In this document: in pieces, positions 35,601 through 46,600 of the stretch
How positions within the stretch are numbered: the first letter of the stretch is position 1
Layout: the number at the start of each line of letters is the position of its first letter
Assembly (NCBI GenBank): GCA_949128115.1
Contig: OX421968.1
Span: forward strand, 1,488,001-1,552,000
DNA from: Anaspis maculata
Lineage: Eukaryota; Arthropoda; Insecta; Coleoptera; Scraptiidae
Length of the DNA: 64,000 bases
Reading direction: 5' to 3'
The notes under the pieces: generated by a model
The model's input: only the letters and a program-made list of their open reading frames with translations
The model's database searches: none
What the model was told of the DNA's origin: nothing
Translations under genes and position numbers: made by a program

Positions 35601-38600
35601 CTACCCCAAACACTCCACTGCCCCTGTCATCCTTCAGAACTTACACAACGAAATCATAGCTTCGAATCAAGGTTCCTCAGTTCTATATACAGATGCATCT
35701 AAAGGCAACAACGGCGTCGGAGTTGCGATTGTGACCGCAGCCGACTCCTACAACTACCGTCCGCCCAAATCTACCAACATTTTTTCAGCAGAACTGTACG
35801 GCATCCTTCGGGCTTCGAAAATAGTACATGCAAGCCCCCATTCCAAGTTTTTAATCTGCACCGACTTCTTAACTTCAGTCCAAAGCATGCAAATCATATA
35901 CTCCACAAATCCATTAGTGCAACAAATTCAACATACTCTTTCATCGGCAATAAAGCAAAACAAAGAAGTAATTCTGAGCTGGTGTCCGTCACATGTCGGA
36001 ATCCGGGGAAATGAAAAGGCTGACCAAGCTGCCAGTGAGGCGGTTAATTTACCGGAGCACACTAATTCCAAAATCACTGAGTTTGACTTGAAGAATCATC
36101 ACAAAACAGCTATTCGTGAGAAATGTATCGGATCCATGTCCAGCTATAGACCACTCACAATCCAGATCAGTCCAGCCATCCTGAGGATCATAACTAAAAC
36201 CGTCCCAAACCGAAGGGAAGAAACAACACTAAATCGTGTACTAATCGGACACACGCTCATGACACATTCCTTCATTTTGTCAAAAGAAGAGCCCCCAGGA
36301 TGTCTATACTGCAATGAGGTTCGAGTCACTATTCCACACCTTTTGTTCAACTGTCAGGGACTTTTGAGACAAAGACAACGGGCAGGGTTTTCAAATGAAG
36401 TTTCCCTTACTCGGATGGTTACTCAGAATGGCAATTTTGGTGTGCTGATGGATTTTCTGAATGACTCTGGCATTTTTGACCTGATCTAAAAACAGACCAT
36501 CCTCTAATACCAGTCTAATACTGTAGACTCCCCAAGCATCTTCAAGCCTCCCAATATTTCCACTCATACTTTTTTCTACCAAGTCATAGCATTTCCTGGG
36601 AAATTAGACACAAAAATCCAGGACAACCGGAAAACATCTACCTACCGCCCAGTGTTGTTGGACGACTTTGGCGAATAGACCGGTAAAACCCTGATCAGGG
36701 AAAAAGCGCAAACAGCTAGCGCTCAAACCAGTTTTGTGCCGGGCCGTCCGACAACACTCCAAAGTTTCCAAACCTGAAAACCAGAAAGTCAAGCAAAGAC
36801 AATGAAACTCAAATCCAACCGTGGGTGCTAATAACCATGCAGTTGAAGCACCCTAACAAAATAAATGATTAAAAAAAAAAAAAAAAAAAAAGTTTCACAG
36901 GAGCAACAATTCAAAAAAATTATTGATTTTGAAAAATATCCAGTGGTGTAGCAGATAAGTGGATGTAAATGAGAAAGCCCCCTAATTCTACGCCACTGGA
37001 TTGTTTTGATCAAAATCGATCTTACGTTTTGATACTTGATGATCTCAACATCACTTGTGTGAATTTGGAACTGATTATCTCCAATGATGTAGCAATGCAA
37101 ATTTTAAGCAACTAAAACAACAACTGTTCGCGCCGAATGTGTTATTCGAGGTTCATAGGCATTTGTTCAGTGAATATGTGTAAGAAATTTGACGCGAATC
37201 GGTTGACCAGTATAAAAGTTAGGTGAAAACAACTGTATTTGTTTTCCAACTTTGAAGAGCTGTATCTCCGTTATTACGGGTTTTTGAACGAAATTTTTAT
37301 ATGCATATTTCATTCTTTTCTGATGCTCTATCGACTGGCAAAATCTTTGCGATTAAACACGGGACACCTGTATATGTATTATTTTTTTAGTAATGTCACT
37401 ATTTCAGTAGCTTCTGGCAAACGAAGAAGGCAACTTTTCAACAGAGGCATGGCAGCATCTTGTAGTTTACAATTTCGTTTTGTTTGACACCACAACCTAT
37501 GCCACAAACATGGCTGGCAGTCACGGTGCACAAAGCCTGAAAGTTACAAATTTATTGTTTCATCGTTTTGAAATTCAAAGTTCTCCTCCATTTCTGTATC
37601 AGTTCACTTGAAACTGATAACAAATTGAAACCTAAAATTTGAATTTCGATACGGTTGTCACGGTCTTTGCTGCTGACGGCTGAGGGCCCCCGTGACGTCA
37701 CTGTGCCGGCAATTCTAGTCGGAGCTAGGGGTGGGTGGTGAAGTTTGGACGCCAACCAGCTGCGGTTGCGTCACTTGGTGCTTCGTAAATTTCGGCGACT
37801 GGTTCGTCTTAAAAACCTCACCTCTATGCAGATTTCTACAGAGGTTATTTGTAATGAAGAACAAAAGAAAGTTTCCTTGTTGAAAAGAAAACAAGGAAAT
37901 AAACTTGATGTTGATATATTCGCTGTCTTTGCAAAGTTAATTGCATCGTAGATGATGTTATATGAAATATAATAATCGTATTGATGTAACGGAGATATTG
38001 AGGTATGTAATAAAATAATTAAATAGTTGATGAAATCAGCTGTAGACGAGTGTACGAAAACACTACCTAAGACCGCTGCCCCAGCAAGTCAAAATTAATT
38101 AATCACACCCTACCTGTAAGTATATTGGGCACAATTTACCAAGGAAAGAATAATTAAATAAAGTTTCCGAAACCTCACGGTATCTTAAGGGGTGTCTCAC
38201 CAAGCTAATTCTTGCTACTGACTGCTCCAAAGTCCGAAGGGCTGCATGGGGTGATTTTTGGGACGTCATGTCACTCGGAACCCGAAGCTGATCGCCAGCT
38301 GTTCGCTTCGATGGGAATCGTCCCTGGATGGCTCCGGTGCGTGCCAAAGTTCCGCCGCGCTACTTGGAGTACGTCACGGGTGAAGGTTAATGATGTGAAG
38401 ATGAATAGTAGTGAAGAAAGTTGATCCGTAAAATCAAATAACGTAAGTAGGGGCTGATTGACCATAGAAAGTAACTTTGATCGAATCTGCTCTAGTCGCC
38501 TGTCTCTCAATTTTAATGGGAGCTCGAGCGGTATTCTCACTGGCCTGGAAGATAAATAACCATGCGGAAAGATGTAAAAGGGTAATTGATTTCTACAAAC

Positions 38601-40019
38601 CGGCTGTTTGGTAGCGGATCACTCGGATTACCATTGAAATCCCAACAGCAGACCAGGAAAACGTTTCGAGGAAAAGTTAACATTTTATTCAGATGTCTGA
38701 TAAAAGGTATGCAGCTTCTGAGCATCAAAATAAAAGTTACTAGAGCGAATTTGAAATTTGACGGTAGGAATGTTGATACTGTTAGGAAGCATTTTGCGAC
38801 GTAACACGGTAAAAGTTGTGTTTGTGCATGTGCAATTGTGCAACTCAACTTCAGGGCGGTGACCGCCATTTTCCAAAAAAGTTCTCAATTAGAAATGCAG
38901 TGCTCGGCGGGTGTCACAGAATCTCGCGACGTAGCTTCACTGCAGACACTTTTTATTCTCTTCTTAAGATAACGAATGTCCCTGATTATGTCTGTGAAAT
39001 ATCTGGTCTTTGGAGATGCCTACCAAGAAAAAACAAAGCGACTTTAAACACTGCTTTCTCCTATTGCCACGCACAACTTTTTGTTCTGTCGCACCGTGCA
39101 GACAAAGTTGATGGTTGACAACAACTGTAGTTGTAGTGTCAAACAAAATTTGAAACTGTAAGTTACAAGATGCTGCCATGCCCCTCTTGACAAGTTGCTA
39201 ACTTTGCCTGCCAGAAGCCATTCAAACTGTGATATTACTAAAAAAAAAAAAAACACCTGCATATATACTTTTTTTACGGGCCAGTTTTTACAATGACATG
39301 TGTTCAAATGTAGTGAACAAAGTTTGGAGCCAGTGTACAATACGATGACTAAATGTCAGTAACGAGGTCAGTAACTTCACCTCTAGTTTCGCTACCATCC
39401 GGAAATTTCGAACATTTGAACATTATTAATTCGAATAGTGCGTTTTTAATAAAAAAAAAACCTTTGGGAACTTGTTCAAAAAAAATCTTGATTTTTCCAA
39501 ACTCCGAGATTATTATTTAGAAAGCGTACCCACCCAAAGTATGATCTTATTAGGTAATGTATAAGTTCTTTTTCTTATAGCCATGGAGCTTCTTGTACCT
39601 TCTAGAACAACTAATACTACTTACTGAAATAATTTCATCAAGGTAAAAATTTGGATATTTGAGTTAAAAAGTGAAATTTTAATTAGCGACTTATTATGTT
39701 AACATGACTTTGTTCTGCAATTAGAAGACTTGGATTTAGACTATTGTACAACACTGTTATGATCACGATTGACAATTAATGAAGGGTTGAATACTGACCT
39801 GCAGTGAGTTGGGCCATAGACAGGACACGTTGTAGTTGTAGGATGTTTTGGAGATAGAGGATTGCGTTGTTTTAGGGCCGCAAAGGGATTTGGACGGAGC
39901 AGACTTGCCATACTGAGCTAATTCGATGGAGATACTTGTTCCTGGAGGACATTTCAGGCTCACCACTTCATCGTCACATCCGGCTCGCTGGTACGTCCTC
40001 AGAGTTCCTGATAACAAAG
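23695..40019 (-). CDS. eva-1: EVA-1/EVA1C-like receptor, two SUEL lectin domains and one transmembrane helix (5' partial)
   Basis: Exons on the - strand in coding order: 40019-39799, 26671-26548, 26491-26342, 26111-25968, 25900-25646, 24440-24228 and 24056-23695 (stop at 23695). The first joint is phase 0, the others phase 1, and the frame stays open across all of them. Exons 1-2 give galactose-binding lectin domain 1 (SGTLRTYQRAGCDDE, CPPGTSI, then CKFKTSPRTFGGDPC and VEVAYKC). Exons 3-4 give domain 2 (VACENERIQLKC, YSASYGRTEYES, QCPQPQGVP, SADISTFGSPCRPESRMYL). Exon 5 is an acidic linker (GNDEDDDFDTYD). The last exon has the membrane helix LIVSIAGAVLLCLTILVARL, a basic stop-transfer stretch and a cytoplasmic tail of about 85 residues. 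EVA-1 of C. elegans is a neuronal SLT-1 and MADD-4 co-receptor. The signal-peptide exon was not found. Intron 1 is 13.1 kb and packed with nested transposons. Confidence 0.9.
25099..25305. mobile_element. 207-bp perfect-ended hairpin MITE in an eva-1 intron
   Basis: GGCCATCCACAATTATGTTA and the inverse ending GGATGGCC are flanked by TA. The arms of about 90 bases pair almost completely (TTATCGGCAATG, GCATTCAAA.CAACGAGTTT). It is intronic, between the exons at 25646 and 24440. Confidence 0.9.
28850..29109 (-). mobile_element. tRNA-derived SINE-like sequence
   Basis: On the - strand the segment 29109-29030 reads like a tRNA: AGTTCGGTAGCACGGTGA as a degenerate A box region, a GCTTTCAAAGGC arm, then box B in CCCGGGTTCAAATCC. 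A tail of about 180 bases follows with no gene. It lies in the loop of the 27651-37370 foldback. The exact 3' end and target duplication are not clear. It is not a working tRNA gene because the acceptor stem is not closed. Confidence 0.5.
30354..30708 (+). mobile_element. tRNA-derived SINE inserted in LINE ORF1
   Basis: The head contains TGGTTAGTTAGCGCG (box A-like) and GGGTTCGATCTCCGCC (box B-like). The body has CGGGGACGGATTTTCGG and later TAGGCCGACGTTAAAGAA, and the tail is a run of about 20 A. The 12-base target duplication ATCAACGCATTA stands before the head (30342-30353) and after the A run (30708-30719). It must use enzymes supplied by a LINE and is younger than the host LINE. Confidence 0.92.
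31134..32568. mobile_element. Foldback with CAGTGCTCAAC ends, TA-flanked, inside LINE ORF1
   Basis: CAGTGCTCAACAATTGAAGT at 31134 pairs with the inverse ending GTTGAGCACTG at 32568, and TA stands on each side. The arms are about 690 bases, with a loop of about 50 bases at 31818-31867. The ends resemble Tc1-type termini. A second nested pair of CAGGGTG/CACCCTG ends (31305 and 32397, each with TA) lies at mirror positions within the arms, so an older CAGGGTG element was present before the palindrome was formed. Confidence 0.9.
32776..36489 (+). pseudogene. LINE ORF2: apurinic-type endonuclease, reverse transcriptase, RNase H, with three in-frame stops
   Basis: One frame runs from the ATG at 32776 to the stop at 36487-36489, broken by TAG at 34555, TAA at 34981 and TGA at 35194. 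The frame is never shifted. In order: the endonuclease (QWNCNG, LQETNF, IVGDFDAHN, SDHFPIAI); the reverse transcriptase (SYRPISLT, NRQSGFR, FFDIEKAYD, QGSVVSVTLF, catalytic YADD near 34795); RNase H (YTDAS, SAEL, TDF, SHVGIRGNEKAD); and a terminal CCHC motif (GCLYCNEV, then H and C). Endonuclease and polymerase carry out target-primed reverse transcription in this family. About 1238 codons in total. Confidence 0.9.
37388..39240. mobile_element. Inverted-repeat element, arms about 120-150 bases
   Basis: AGTAATGTCAC followed by GCTTCTGGCAAACGAAGAAG (37388-37440) pairs with the end region near 39205-39240 (CTTTGCCTGCCAGAAGCC, GTGATATTACT). CATGGCAGCATCTTGTA and its inverse also pair (37447 and 39165). 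The 1.6-kb interior has no recognised gene, and a CACGGTGCA/TGCACGGTG pair marks the inner edges. It lies in intron 1 of eva-1. Confidence 0.65.
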
Positions 40020-40969
40020 CTGCATCCATGAAGATGGCGAAGAAGAATACAGCAAGAGCCACCACCAAAAGAAAGAAATAAAACCCAATTAGAATTAGTA
40101 CGTATTAGGGTGTTGAGCCGTCCACGGCGAGATATTTTTCAATATGTTTTTGTATCACGTAGCGACGAATAATTTTACTGATGAACCATTTCACCATAAT
40201 TTTGGATAAAAAATATATATCACCGTGGACGGACACCTCTACACTTTCAATCAGAAATTTGATAAATTTTGAATTTACCTCCCTTAAATTAAAGTTAAAG
40301 TTCAGGTATAATAATTTCTCCTTGAAAAAATTTACCAAGTATGTATTTCAATGTTTGGCTATTGGGTTAGTTCATGAAAAAAATTCGGAAACTGCTCGTG
40401 CAGGAATTGAGGAACTGTCGTCCTTATATCAGATCAGGCGTATGTTTGGTGTATTGTGTGGGGGTTTTGTGATGTCCTCTCGTACTTATGTATGTATTCA
40501 ATACGGTTTGAAATTATTTAGGTGGAAGTCGGAAATACATATTCCCGAAATTTTCGTTCAGTTCCAAATTAGCTGCTTTCCACTGTCAAGGTAAAGCTCT
40601 TTCGCCCTTCCACTGTCAACAACAAATTTACTTTTTTTTTATTTATTCAATATCTTTCTTTCAACTTTTTTGTGATCATAGCACCCGAAACAGGACTGAT
40701 AAATAAATTCATTCTGAGCTTTAACGTTGGTTGTTTAGAATCCACATCAACGCACAATTACATGTTTTCAGTTGACTGGGACGTTGTGAGCTGTGCGTCG
40801 CCGTGCACTGTGAGTAAAGTTGTGTACAGTCCCAGCAAACCATTGCTTCATCAGGTCCCGGATTCTGTTTACTATGGAGTATCGAATCGCAAGCATTGGA
40901 TTGGAATCCCCTGATGGAATTCGGCAGGCTATTGGAGAAAGCGTGTCGACTCGATACTCGATAGTAAAT
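40020..40969. other. Upstream of the visible eva-1 exons, no gene recognised
   Basis: Directly upstream of the eva-1 exon the minus strand is a pyrimidine-rich splice acceptor tract (40020-40080). By chance it also encodes hydrophobic residues in frame, but without an ATG before the upstream stop. No signal-peptide exon with a matching phase-1 donor was identified here. Confidence 0.35.
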
Positions 40970-43650
40970 AGACCAAGAGCAAGCCAAGCAACGTTTTACT
41001 TACCTCATAAGCAAAATGCAGTTTGACTTCTGGGGCATGTAGAGATTATGATTGGCTCCCATAAAATATTTGTCTTGTGAAAAACACGACTTGCTTTTTC
41101 AGAACGCAAGCAAAGAAATGAGCCATTAGACAGCAATATTCAACAGCGGTTTTTCTAGTGTTTTAAATCGATATAAATATCAATGTTATCAGGAATGGAT
41201 ATGTTAAACCATCTTTCAACTGAATGGAATCCGACAGAATCTCCAAATTTATTAGAAACTACCAAAAACCAGACATTTTTAAGTGACACGTTCAAGCTAT
41301 TAGGCTAGGCCGAGCTGTTTGGATCGCATTTGATGGCCGATTCTCGAATCAGGCCTACTAGAAAAACCGGTGACAACTTTCGTCCGCTTGAAAAGTCTGT
41401 TTCTTTGTAGTTCCTAATACATTTCGAGATTCTGTCCCATTCAATCCAGTTGAAAGATAGTTCAACCTATCCATTTCCTATAAAATTGATATTTTCATAT
41501 CGATTAAAACTCTTGCTGTCAAATGGCATATTTCTTCGCTTGCCCTGTGAGAAAGCAGGATTGTTCTTTGCATCATGCTCTTCCGATCTAGAAAGGTAGC
41601 CATCAGCACCATCCATGCCGGCGGCGTATACAGGGTGAAACAGAAAAAAAAGTTGGAAAATGATATTTAACTAACAGAAGCATGCGGAGACGTGTAATTT
41701 ACCACATACATTTACTGTTTTATGCTTATATGAAGTCACAGCAAACCTTTCTTGATTACCTTGAACCGTCTTTGAAATGCAAGGGAAAAACAGGGAAAAA
41801 AACAAAAACACTCTTTTTTCCATGAATAAGTGTTTCTTAGAGATATTGACACAATAGTTGGTATTTCTAAAAATAGCAATGTTAGAAATGATATGAGCTG
41901 GGTAGCCAGTTTCTAAGCCAGCTATTTACAGAAATACGATTGTCAACTTTTTTTCCTCTTGAGCACCATCTTGATTCTGCCCTGTGAGACATCGTTAAAA
42001 AAGTGATTGGATATCATAATAACGGTAATATGTGATCATCGTATCATAAAAACAACCTCCTCATCATAATTCAGTAACCTCTTCGGCGGGAAAGAATCGC
42101 CGTTCACGTATTTATTTGCTCTTCAGAGCTTTAGTGCCCATGATGGCATTCGCAACATCTGGAATGGTGAAATATGTTAGCATTTGAACCTTATGTACTT
42201 TGAGGTAGCCTACCAAGTTTCGACATCATCAATTAAAAGGTTTGTTCTTTAAAAGCTGTTTGAACAAAATTTGTTTAATTTTTTTATGGAAAATACAAAA
42301 TATTGGATCTCTCCCTTACTTGATCCCTCGTTGAGGAAAGCCTGAAACCGAAAGTCTCCGAAATTTGTATGATAATGGTTCAGTGAGAACTGCTCTTCAA
42401 TCTGTAGTTGTCAAAAGTTGCATCGCAATACACAAGTTCTGTAAGACTCTCAATCGTGGGTAAAGGGCTTAAAACATTACTAACTTAAGGCTCTAACAGT
42501 GTACCAAATTGCCCATTTATATTATAAAAAGCAAGGTCTCCAGACAGCTCTCAGTCTAGCTTTGGACTAGTTTTTTTTCCGACTGTAATTTATGCCTCTT
42601 TTACTGCATGAACTCTTTTGTCTGTCTCTGTCTGGAATCTGAACGCAACTATGCAATTTTTGACAACTACACATTGAAGAGCACTTCCCACTGAGCTATT
42701 ATCATAAAAATTTCGGAGACTTTCGGTTTCAGGCTCTCCTCAATGAGTGATCAACTTAGGGTGAGAGACCCAATATTTTCAATTTTTCATTAAAAAAAAA
42801 CAAGACAAATTTTGTTCAAACAGCTTATAAGAACAAACCTCTTGATTGACGATGGTGAAACTTGGTAGGCTACCTCGAAGTACATCAAGGTTCATAATGC
42901 GTAACATATTTCACCATTCCAGATGTTGCAAATGCCATCATGGACACTAAAGCTTTGAAGAGTTAAATATGCCAATGGCAATTCTTTCCCTCCGAAGAGG
43001 TCACTAAACTATGATGAGGAGGTTGTTTTTACGATTGAATGATTACATGTTACCATTATTATGATAACCAATCAATTTTTCAACAATGCCTCAGAGGGCA
43101 GATTCAAGATGGTGCTCAAGAGACGTTGGCTTAGGAATTGGCTATCCAGCTCACATCATTTCTAACATTACTTTTTGTAGAAATACCAAGTATTGGGTCA
43201 ATATCTCGAAGAATCACTTATTTATGGAAAAAGAGTGTTTTATTTTTTTTTCCTTCTATTTTCCCCCACATTTCAAAGACGGTTCAAGATAATCAAGAAC
43301 AGTTTGCTGTGACTTCATAAGCATAAAATAGTGATTGTATGTGGTGAATTACACGTCTCCACATGCTTTGGTTAATTAAATATAATTTTTCAACTTTTTT
43401 TTCTCTATCACCCTGTATACGCCGCCAGCATGGATGGCGCTGATGGCTACCTTTCTGGATCGGAAGAGTACGATGCAAAGAACATTTCCACCAAGTGGCA
43501 TCTTCTCATCAAAAAGTGCAAGGTACTTTCAACTAGCATCCGGACTATAAGACAAATATTTTACGGAAGCCCATCATGATATCTACCTGCCCCAGAAGTC
43601 AAACTGCATTTTGCACACGAGGTAAATAAAACGTGCTAGCTCTTGTATGC
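40970..43650. repeat. 2.7-kb inverted duplication enclosing a CAGGGTG foldback
   Basis: The core is a TA-flanked CAGGGTGAAACAG foldback (about 41632-43416) with arms of about 850 bases. The inverted match does not stop at its ends. Outside them both copies carry CGCCGCCAGCATGGATGG-type sequence, GATCGGAAGAG and AGAAGTCAAACTGCATTTTG, and then GTAAGTA/GTAAATA. Each outer copy starts a short frame beginning MDGADGYLS in a strong Kozak-like context, on opposite strands. The left copy is additionally split by a MITE (41160-41511). Confidence 0.8.
41160..41511. mobile_element. 352-bp MITE inserted in the left copy of the inverted duplication
   Basis: GTTTTAAATCGATATAAATA at the left and ATATCGATTAAAAC at the right pair. 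The next 90 bases pair too (CATCTTTCAACTGAATGGAA against TTCAATCCAGTTGAAAGATA). The right copy of the duplication lacks it, so it arrived after the duplication. Confidence 0.75.
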
Positions 43651-46600
43651 TGATCTTCCAACCGTCATTCTACCTGTCAAATATTGTCAGTGTGCAGAAC
43701 ATTAGTGTGCATAGTTGTCTGATCCTACGCGGTGATGAAGATAAGAGACCACGCGTCAATAACGATTGGCGAAAAGTTGAAGCTATGCTTTGCAATATTC
43801 ATGATTGTATATTTTTCAAGACTTTTTCAAGTTTGAGAGAAGCTCTTTCTAATAAGTTGGCTGGATGGCTGGATTACGATCACAACCCGCAAATCCAAGA
43901 CCGGAAGTAACATTTGGGATTTGGGTAGGTATTGTGAATAACACAATGCAACCGATATTTCATACTGAAATAATCGAGCATTAGAATGTATTTATAGTGG
44001 AAGCTTCGGAAAATTGTCGTGGGATCGTGACAAAAAAAAAATGAATGTGTGAAAGGATCTCTTCCGTTGTCCAGTAAAGCGTGGTTAAGAGTGTCCAATC
44101 GCTTTTGGTGCCGCACAGTGTCCTCCAGCTTCTCTGGTTCTGGAGTGCAGGAGCTGATCGGGGCCGCTTCCCTAATATATGCGCTTTCAGTGCTGTGCCG
44201 GATACATGTACCCTGTCTTGCCTGGGATTTATTGCGCCCGTTTTACTGGCTTTTTGTTAAAATTCCCACTGCTCCTGTTATGTCTGAACAAAAGCTGCAT
44301 TTTGCCAGCGGGATGCGCGGGAGTATATCGACTTTACATTGATTTACTTAGGTCTTAATCAACCATCGCACATCTCCTTAATCTGCAGGGTCGGTTGTAG
44401 GTACCTGACTCTATTTATTTATCCGCCTCCCCATTACCCCAAACGAACCACAACCCGGGGCGACAGTTTTATAATTGTATTTGGAATTTTGGCAATTATT
44501 CTTCGGGTAACGTGCCCTGTCGTCCTCGTCTCCTTTTACCGCCACCACCGAAATTCACATATTTCCTGCGATTAACAACCCACGATCAAGACTTGAATTT
44601 CATTTTGAATCATTCATGAGTATTATAATAATTATGTTCGTTTAATTCATATCGTAAGCACGTCCGGAAATACGCGGATGCGATGTAGGTATGTATTATA
44701 ATGGAAGTGAAGGTTGGAAGTTACCCCCTGGGGTGAGATTATCCATGACGAAAACAACAGCGACATCGATTGAGAATGAGGCCAGAAGATTCTCTCCTTT
44801 GCTCACACACTTAGTTATCCCAGGGCAGTATTTTCCTTACATCCCCCGTCTGTTTTCTCGCGGTGTGCACGTGAGTGCGAAAAACCGAAGATTAAAGGCA
44901 GCGATCGACCGGTAAGAGCTGAAAGTGTCTCCGTGTCTCTTCTTAATTCGAAGAGTACTTTAAGAACTTTTAGCTAGGCAAATCTGCAATCTGCGAGGAT
45001 CTTTGCTTGACGCAGGTCTGATGGAAGAAGGATGCTTTTGTTTTGCCCTTTAGCCCCTAGCACGTGTATTGAGAAGCACGGCGCGATGCGAGGTTTGGCG
45101 ACGAAAAGCGCCAAGTAAATGCAAAAACGAGCAGCTCACGCGCCTCAAGCGCATCACGGGGAAATACAGTTCGCTAAGCTCACAACGACGTCAATTTCTT
45201 GCGTTTTTCCTTGTGTTATGAATTTTACCATCAACCAGTGAATAGAAAAAAAACTGAAAAGGGCCATCTAAATTGACTCTAGCAACAAAACGTGGGCAAG
45301 TATATTTGGAAATTTGTTGTTCTCAATATTCATCAAATAATCTGTCACTCTCTTTGCTTTAAATGCCTGTAATAAAATCATTTTCGTATTCTGCGGTGTA
45401 CAGGCTAATCATCTAAATTTCTTTGAACACCTAGAATCCTACATCACGTATGTAGATTGTAGGTATAGGCACATACTTGTACCATCATTCGCATTAGGTT
45501 AGGTACATGCAAGTGTTTCCAACTTTTCACACCCCTTCACCTTCCTATAGAGTTGTGTATACTGATCTCCAGTAAAAAAAAAGAGAAAAGAAAAGAAAGC
45601 TCGGAGCAGTGGCCATCTTCCTCATGTAGGTAAATTTAGCACGTCTTTTTCATGCGGCAGTCTGCGTCTCACGCATCCGCAAATAGCTTCGCCATAAAAA
45701 ACTGCAAATAACAAACGAATGATGATTTTGGCGTCGGTATTTGAAATATCTCATTTTTGGGGATGGGAAGCGGCTGCCTGCGCGTAAATTATTCATCGAA
45801 CAGCGGAAATATTCCCGGACATCTCCGTTCCAAAATTGTAAAAGTATCCAAATAAATGCAGTTATTAGCGATGATGAATACTTTGTCAAACGATTAATAA
45901 AATTCGGAGAGCCGTTACGTGCGCCTCTCGGACGAACATCAGTTTATTTTAATTACATACCACGGCCACACGATTTTGTGGCTTTGTTCAAGCCCAGAAT
46001 ACAAAAAAAGATGGTTTTAAATAACTCAGACGGGTTCGGTCTATTTCCTCACTTTCGAGATTTTTCCGGCACGCTTTCAATTATTTACACACTAATAGAA
46101 CGATGCGCGACCATTTCCGACAGGATCCAACAGTGGGGCATTCTTATATTCGAAAACTTTAGATTCCTTCCACGTCGCGAACTTTTCAGATCAATGTCCG
46201 TAAATTTACATTAATGATGTGCGTTGAAAATTGAACCGTTTCAATATATCACTTTTTAATAGTTCCATTCCAAACTTGTCAGCAACTGCTATTATTTCAA
46301 TTCAAGAATTATGAACGAATTGACAGATACTAAGGGTTCGTTTTGCTCCGAACTGTTCGGGCATGTAAATCAACTTCCCAAGTTAATACAGAAAAGTTTT
46401 GCGATCTAATTACACGCACACATCACGTTTTTGTTCCTTAATCTATTTGCATGAAGAACTTGAACCATCCATTAGTGAGAAATAGGACCGGTTAAAAATG
46501 CACATATGCAAGCCAAGCAGCGCCCCTGGAATCATCAGAAACAATGACAAGACGCTTATAAATTAACATTTCCATAACTTAATTACGGTGAGTTTGGCAC

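Larger units (their letters stand above)
29159..36888 (+). mobile_element. I-like non-LTR retrotransposon (LINE) with two ORFs and poly(A) tail
   Basis: Flanked by a 15-base direct repeat AAAGTTTCACAGGAG (29144-29158 and 36889-36903, the second copy abutting the A run). It ends in a 3' A-run of about 20 at 36871-36890. It encodes ORF1 (gag-like, CCHC) and ORF2 (endonuclease, reverse transcriptase, RNase H, CCHC), the layout of I/Jockey-group elements that carry RNase H. With the two later insertions (SINE and foldback) subtracted, the element is about 5.9 kb. Four in-frame stops make it inactive. It entered the right arm of the older foldback, and the 5' end seems nearly complete. Confidence 0.92.
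27651..37370. mobile_element. Foldback element split by a retrotransposon (eva-1 intron 1)
   Basis: The left end CAGGCTGTCCCGTGTTTAAT (27651) and the right end ATTAAACACGGGACACCTG (37370) pair and have TA outside. The left arm is about 27651-28515. The right arm starts at about 29108, is broken at 29158, and resumes at 36904 with arm sequence in the correct order. Matching blocks include GCTACATCATTGGAGATAAT / ATTATCTCCAATGATGTAGC and AATCCAGTGGCGTAGAATCA / its inverse. The arms carry the same CTTCAAAGTTGGAAAACAAA type block as the sister elements. The loop holds a tRNA-like SINE at its end. Confidence 0.85.

Noticed and set aside
40020..40106. Hydrophobic in-frame stretch as the eva-1 signal peptide
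   Set aside because: There is no ATG between the upstream stop and the exon. The stretch is pyrimidine-rich and ends in ATGCAG, as expected for a splice acceptor tract.
45741..46214. 157-codon open frame, longest in the 43.6-48.9 kb stretch
   Set aside because: No domain, no signal peptide and no splice or promoter support; length is compatible with chance.
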